From JAZLJD01 sp045617725 (lineage in GTDB: Bacteria; Bacillota; Clostridia; Lachnospirales; Lachnospiraceae), in contig JAZLJD010000069.1 of assembly GCA_045617725.1 (NCBI GenBank), positions 1-24,939 on the forward strand: a stretch of 24,939 nucleotides of DNA, written 5' to 3'. Positions 21,962 to 24,939 of this stretch are shown here, in pieces. The first letter of the stretch is position 1. Each line of letters starts with the position of its first letter. The position numbers and the translations under genes were made by a program. Under the pieces are notes generated by a model. It ran no database searches. It was not told the DNA's origin and was given only the letters and a program-made list of their open reading frames with translations.

Positions 21962-24649
21962 ATGATAAGCATATTATATTCCATAATGTCGCTGGTCTGT
22001 GCACTTGCCACATACATTATCTGCGACAGAACGTATGCTACGTTTGACAGAAATAATAAGACCGACAGGTCGTTCATGATGCTGACGACCTTTACGGTCT
22101 TTTTCTGTTTGATGGATGCACTTTGGGGTGCATTTGCAGCCGGGTATTTCGTCAATGAAGTGGTATTTTTTATCATTACCACCGGCCGCTACGTGATGCT
22201 GGCCTGTGCGCCGTTCCTTTGGCTGTGCTACATCTTGGATTATTCGGGCGGTGCAATCAAGCACCCCATGATTAACCGACTTATATTGGGCATTCCGATT
22301 CTGGGCGAGATGGTCCTGATTCTGATTAATCCCGGTCATCCGATCATCTTCATGATTGACGGGGAAGGCTTCCACACGGGAACACTGCACTTTGTATTCT
22401 ATGCATACCAGATCCTCGTGTTTATTTTTATCATTATTCTGTCCGCCGTGCGCGTGTTCGTACGTCACAAGGAGCAGGAACATAATTACCTGGCGGGAAT
22501 TGCCTATATCATGGCACCCCTGCTTTTGGGCGTCCTGCAGTACCTATATCCGGACATTCCCTTCAACTCCGCAGGCTACATGCTCGGAATCTGTATTATT
22601 TATACCTACGTCGTTTCGCGGATGTTTACGAGCCGTGTTTATAACAAGCTGGAGGCCGAAAACGAAAGACGCCTGCAGCAGTATTACACCATCATCGATG
22701 CACTGTCCGCGGACTATCAGAGCGTATTTTTTGTCAACATACCGAGGAACGAACTGGTGGCTTACAAGCTTTCACCCAGAAGTCTTGGAATGTTCGGACA
22801 GACCTTTGCCAGAATGAAATCGCCGGATGCGGCGGAAACGTATCTGGAAACCGGCGTTTTCGACAGCGACCGAATCATGATGGAGGAGGTCCTGACACTG
22901 GACTATCTGCTGGAGCATTTGGAGAGTAAGGATTCCTTTACCGAGGTCTACCGGAACAACGAAGGCAAGTATACCGAGATGAAGGTCGTACGTGTGAAGG
23001 ATGCTTCCGATGAACTGATTCTGGGCTTTGGTGTCAAGGATGAGGAAATAAGGAGACAGCGTCGGGAAGCACAGAAGACGCAGCGTGGCCTTGAGATTAT
23101 CAATGCACTTTCGGAGAGCTACGACTACGTATTCTATGTGGACACCGAGAAAAACGAGATTATCAGGTACTACGCGAGCGAGAATGTGCGACGGATTCTG
23201 GACCGTATCGATGCGAGCCTGCCGTCGAATATACGGCTTGACCGGTTTTTAAACAAGATTATTGTCCCGGAGGATTTACCACGCTTCCTAAAGGAGATGG
23301 ACCGAGACATTGTAATGACGGATTTGCAGACCCTGGGAACCGTCAACGTGGATTTCAGGGCTTTTGTGGGCTATGAGGTGCACAATTACCGCTTAAAGTG
23401 TGCCATTGACAAGACGAATTTGAGCGGTGTCGTTATGGGTATGTACTGCGTCGACGAGGAGAAGGCGTACGAGCAGACCCTGCAGGACGCCAAAAAGCAA
23501 GCTGAGCAGGCTAACCGTGCCAAGAGCGAGTTCCTTTTTAACATGAGCCACGATATTCGAACGCCCATGAACGCTATCGTCGGCTTTACGGAGATGGCCC
23601 AAAAGCACATAGACAATCCGGAGAAGGTAATGGATTACCTTTCCAAGATAGATATTTCCACCCAGCACCTTTTGAAACTGATCAATGATGTCCTTGATAT
23701 GGCACGCATCGAGAACGGCAAGGTCCATATCGAGAAGGAAGAGGTCGACATCAATGAAGCCGCCGAGAACCTCATCAACATGGTTGGCGCGATTCAGGGC
23801 GCCGGGGATTTAAACATCGAGTTCGACAAGAGTCGCGTACAGGATTTCAAGGTCTATGCCGACCGCCTGCACGTGGATCAGGTACTTCTTAACGTCATTT
23901 CCAATGCCGTGAAGTACACAAAGCCGGGCGGAAGCGTCCGTATCGAAGTCAGCCAGTACCCTTCTGACAAAAAGAATTACGCCCGATATGCTTTTGTAAT
24001 CGAGGATACCGGCATAGGTATGAGCCGCGAAATGCTGGACCGCCTGTTTGAAGCTTTTTCGCGCGCGGAGAACGTTACAAAGAGCGGCATCCAGGGCACC
24101 GGCCTCGGCATGGCGATTGTAAAGAAACTGGTTACGCAGATGGAAGGAACCATCGACGTTACTTCCGAGCTGAACAAGGGCACCTGTGTCACCATTACCT
24201 TTGACTTTATGCTGGCAGAATACGTGAATGAGAAGTACGTACACGAGAAGCTGCCGGATTTGATTTCACTTGAAAGCAAGCGTGTGCTTGTAGTGGAAGA
24301 TATTGCATTTAACCGCGAGATTGCGGTGGATATTCTGACCGGCGAGGGCATGATTGTAGAGGAAGCGGAGGACGGCTCCGTAGCCGTTAAGAAGGTCATG
24401 GAGCACAAGCCGGATTACTATGACTTCGTCCTCATGGATATTCAGATGCCTTACATGGATGGCTACCAGACCACGAAGGCCATCCGTTCCTTGGAGAATG
24501 ACGATTACTCCGGCCTTACCATCATCGCCATGACCGCCAATGCCTTCGAGGAGGATCGCCGGAAGGCGCTTGAAAGCGGCATGAACGCTCACCTCGCCAA
24601 ACCCATCCGTGCCAAGAATTTGGTCGAACTGCTGTCGAAGATGAGTTAA
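21962..24649 (+). CDS. Membrane hybrid histidine kinase with 7TM sensor
   Basis: An 895-aa hybrid kinase, paralogous to the one at 2208. The seven-helix N terminus (1 to about 225) is followed by two PAS-like regions (about 235-360 and 370-505), HisKA with FLFNMSHDIRTPMN (His530), an ATPase domain with SNAVKYTKPGG, DTGIGM and GTGLGM, and a receiver with E779/D780, phospho-Asp826 in LMDIQMP, AMTANAF and AKPIR. It would relay phosphate internally and then to an unseen Hpt protein. GAGGGGGA directly precedes the ATG at proper spacing. It is the last gene of the plus-strand run, co-transcribed with the diguanylate cyclase (18-nt gap). An inverted-repeat terminus begins one base after the stop, as at two other genes here. 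All catalytic residues are intact. Confidence 0.92.
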   Translation: MISILYSIMSLVCALATYIICDRTYATFDRNNKTDRSFMMLTTFTVFFCLMDALWGAFAAGYFVNEVVFFIITTGRYVMLACAPFLWLCYILDYSGGAIKHPMINRLILGIPILGEMVLILINPGHPIIFMIDGEGFHTGTLHFVFYAYQILVFIFIIILSAVRVFVRHKEQEHNYLAGIAYIMAPLLLGVLQYLYPDIPFNSAGYMLGICIIYTYVVSRMFTSRVYNKLEAENERRLQQYYTIIDALSADYQSVFFVNIPRNELVAYKLSPRSLGMFGQTFARMKSPDAAETYLETGVFDSDRIMMEEVLTLDYLLEHLESKDSFTEVYRNNEGKYTEMKVVRVKDASDELILGFGVKDEEIRRQRREAQKTQRGLEIINALSESYDYVFYVDTEKNEIIRYYASENVRRILDRIDASLPSNIRLDRFLNKIIVPEDLPRFLKEMDRDIVMTDLQTLGTVNVDFRAFVGYEVHNYRLKCAIDKTNLSGVVMGMYCVDEEKAYEQTLQDAKKQAEQANRAKSEFLFNMSHDIRTPMNAIVGFTEMAQKHIDNPEKVMDYLSKIDISTQHLLKLINDVLDMARIENGKVHIEKEEVDINEAAENLINMVGAIQGAGDLNIEFDKSRVQDFKVYADRLHVDQVLLNVISNAVKYTKPGGSVRIEVSQYPSDKKNYARYAFVIEDTGIGMSREMLDRLFEAFSRAENVTKSGIQGTGLGMAIVKKLVTQMEGTIDVTSELNKGTCVTITFDFMLAEYVNEKYVHEKLPDLISLESKRVLVVEDIAFNREIAVDILTGEGMIVEEAEDGSVAVKKVMEHKPDYYDFVLMDIQMPYMDGYQTTKAIRSLENDDYSGLTIIAMTANAFEEDRRKALESGMNAHLAKPIRAKNLVELLSKMS

Positions 24650-24939
24650 TGGGGACGGGGGTTTTTAGCACATTGAAGCAGTGAAGCATTGTATTGGGGA
24701 CGTTCCTTTTGTCACGGGGATGTGTACTTTGTCACGGCCGCAATAAAAAACGCCTCCGCTGAGCCGAAGAAAAGCAATTCCATATAGAGACGAATCACAT
24801 TCGCTGAAAGGTATGCGTTTGGGAAGGGGATTGTGGAAGCGTAGGTAAGTAAATCGTACGGCTCCAACGGCCGGACGAGAACAATTTCATATAGAGACGA
24901 ATCACATTCCGAGTTATGGTTTTCTAAGTGTTTTGAGTA
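24650..24939. repeat. Repeat element 3, cut off by the window end
   Basis: The element begins TGGGGACGGGGGTTTTTAGC directly after the kinase stop, then ACATTGAAGCAGTGAAGC. Two tandem 20-nt REP-like units (24696-24735) follow. Inside lie two direct copies of a 28-nt unit, starting CAATTCCATATAGAGACGAA (24775-24802) and CAATTTCATATAGAGACGAA (24882-24909), which differ at one base. The second copy continues into CCGAGTTATGGTTTTCTAAG, closely matching 1840-1859 in element 1. The right end is outside the window. No ORF is evident. Confidence 0.75.
24696..24735 (+). repeat. Tandem REP-like units GGGGA...TTTGTCAC
   Basis: GGGGACGTTCCTTTTGTCAC (24696-24715) is followed immediately by GGGGATGTGTACTTTGTCAC (24716-24735). 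Both begin GGGGA and end TTTGTCAC. The outer termini of elements 1 and 2 have the same frame (GGGGA, variable core, TTTCTGTCAC). This pattern resembles the REP sequences associated with RAYT/Y1-type transposases in other bacteria; that link is from memory, not from a search. Confidence 0.65.

Overview
The window looks like chromosomal DNA of a fibre-degrading gut or rumen Firmicute, most likely Lachnospiraceae. This is an inference from strong AGGAGG-type ribosome binding sites, sigma-A/extended -10 promoters, GH27 and GH43 glycosidases without signal peptides, a secreted LysM/InlB-repeat surface protein, several 7TM-fused hybrid histidine kinases and a GGDEF protein. There are no rRNA or tRNA genes, no CRISPR array, no transposase gene and no phage genes.

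Layout: a cytosolic alpha/beta-hydrolase (122-1717); a long imperfect palindrome (1722-2114); a hybrid histidine kinase (2208-4976); a 270-nt leader region and a giant secreted LysM protein (5247-10592); a second long palindrome with a terminator at its centre (10593-10935); a GH27 alpha-galactosidase-like enzyme (10980-12233); a 61-aa two-helix membrane peptide (12396-12581) that converges on a two-gene minus-strand operon of MutS-like ATPases (12662-15837); then a plus-strand run of membrane protein (16099), lipoprotein esterase (16839), AI-2E family permease (17916), GH43 glycosidase (19192), 7TM-GGDEF diguanylate cyclase (20795) and a second 7TM hybrid kinase (21962-24649). The last four gaps are 24, 76, 31 and 18 nt, so 16839-24649 is probably largely co-transcribed.

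The genes suggest carbohydrate use (GH27, GH43, two esterases) next to sensory output (two phosphorelay kinases, one cyclic-di-GMP synthase). The glycosidases and the first esterase look cytoplasmic and would act on imported oligosaccharides, although no sugar transporter is present here. The LysM protein would be displayed on peptidoglycan.

The most unusual content is non-coding. One family of terminal repeats (GGGGACGGGGGTTTCTGTCA and a TTAGCACA variant) bounds two complete and two cut-off elements and leaves a probable solo remnant. The complete elements are nested inverted repeats of about 340-390 nt. They begin within a few bases of a stop codon and end at or within about 10 nt of the next promoter. 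A tandem of 20-nt GGGGA...TTTGTCAC units near the end resembles the REP-type sequences associated with RAYT (Y1) transposases. The other points of note are the tandem MutS-like pair without mismatch-recognition domains, and a similar 7TM input module on three signalling proteins.
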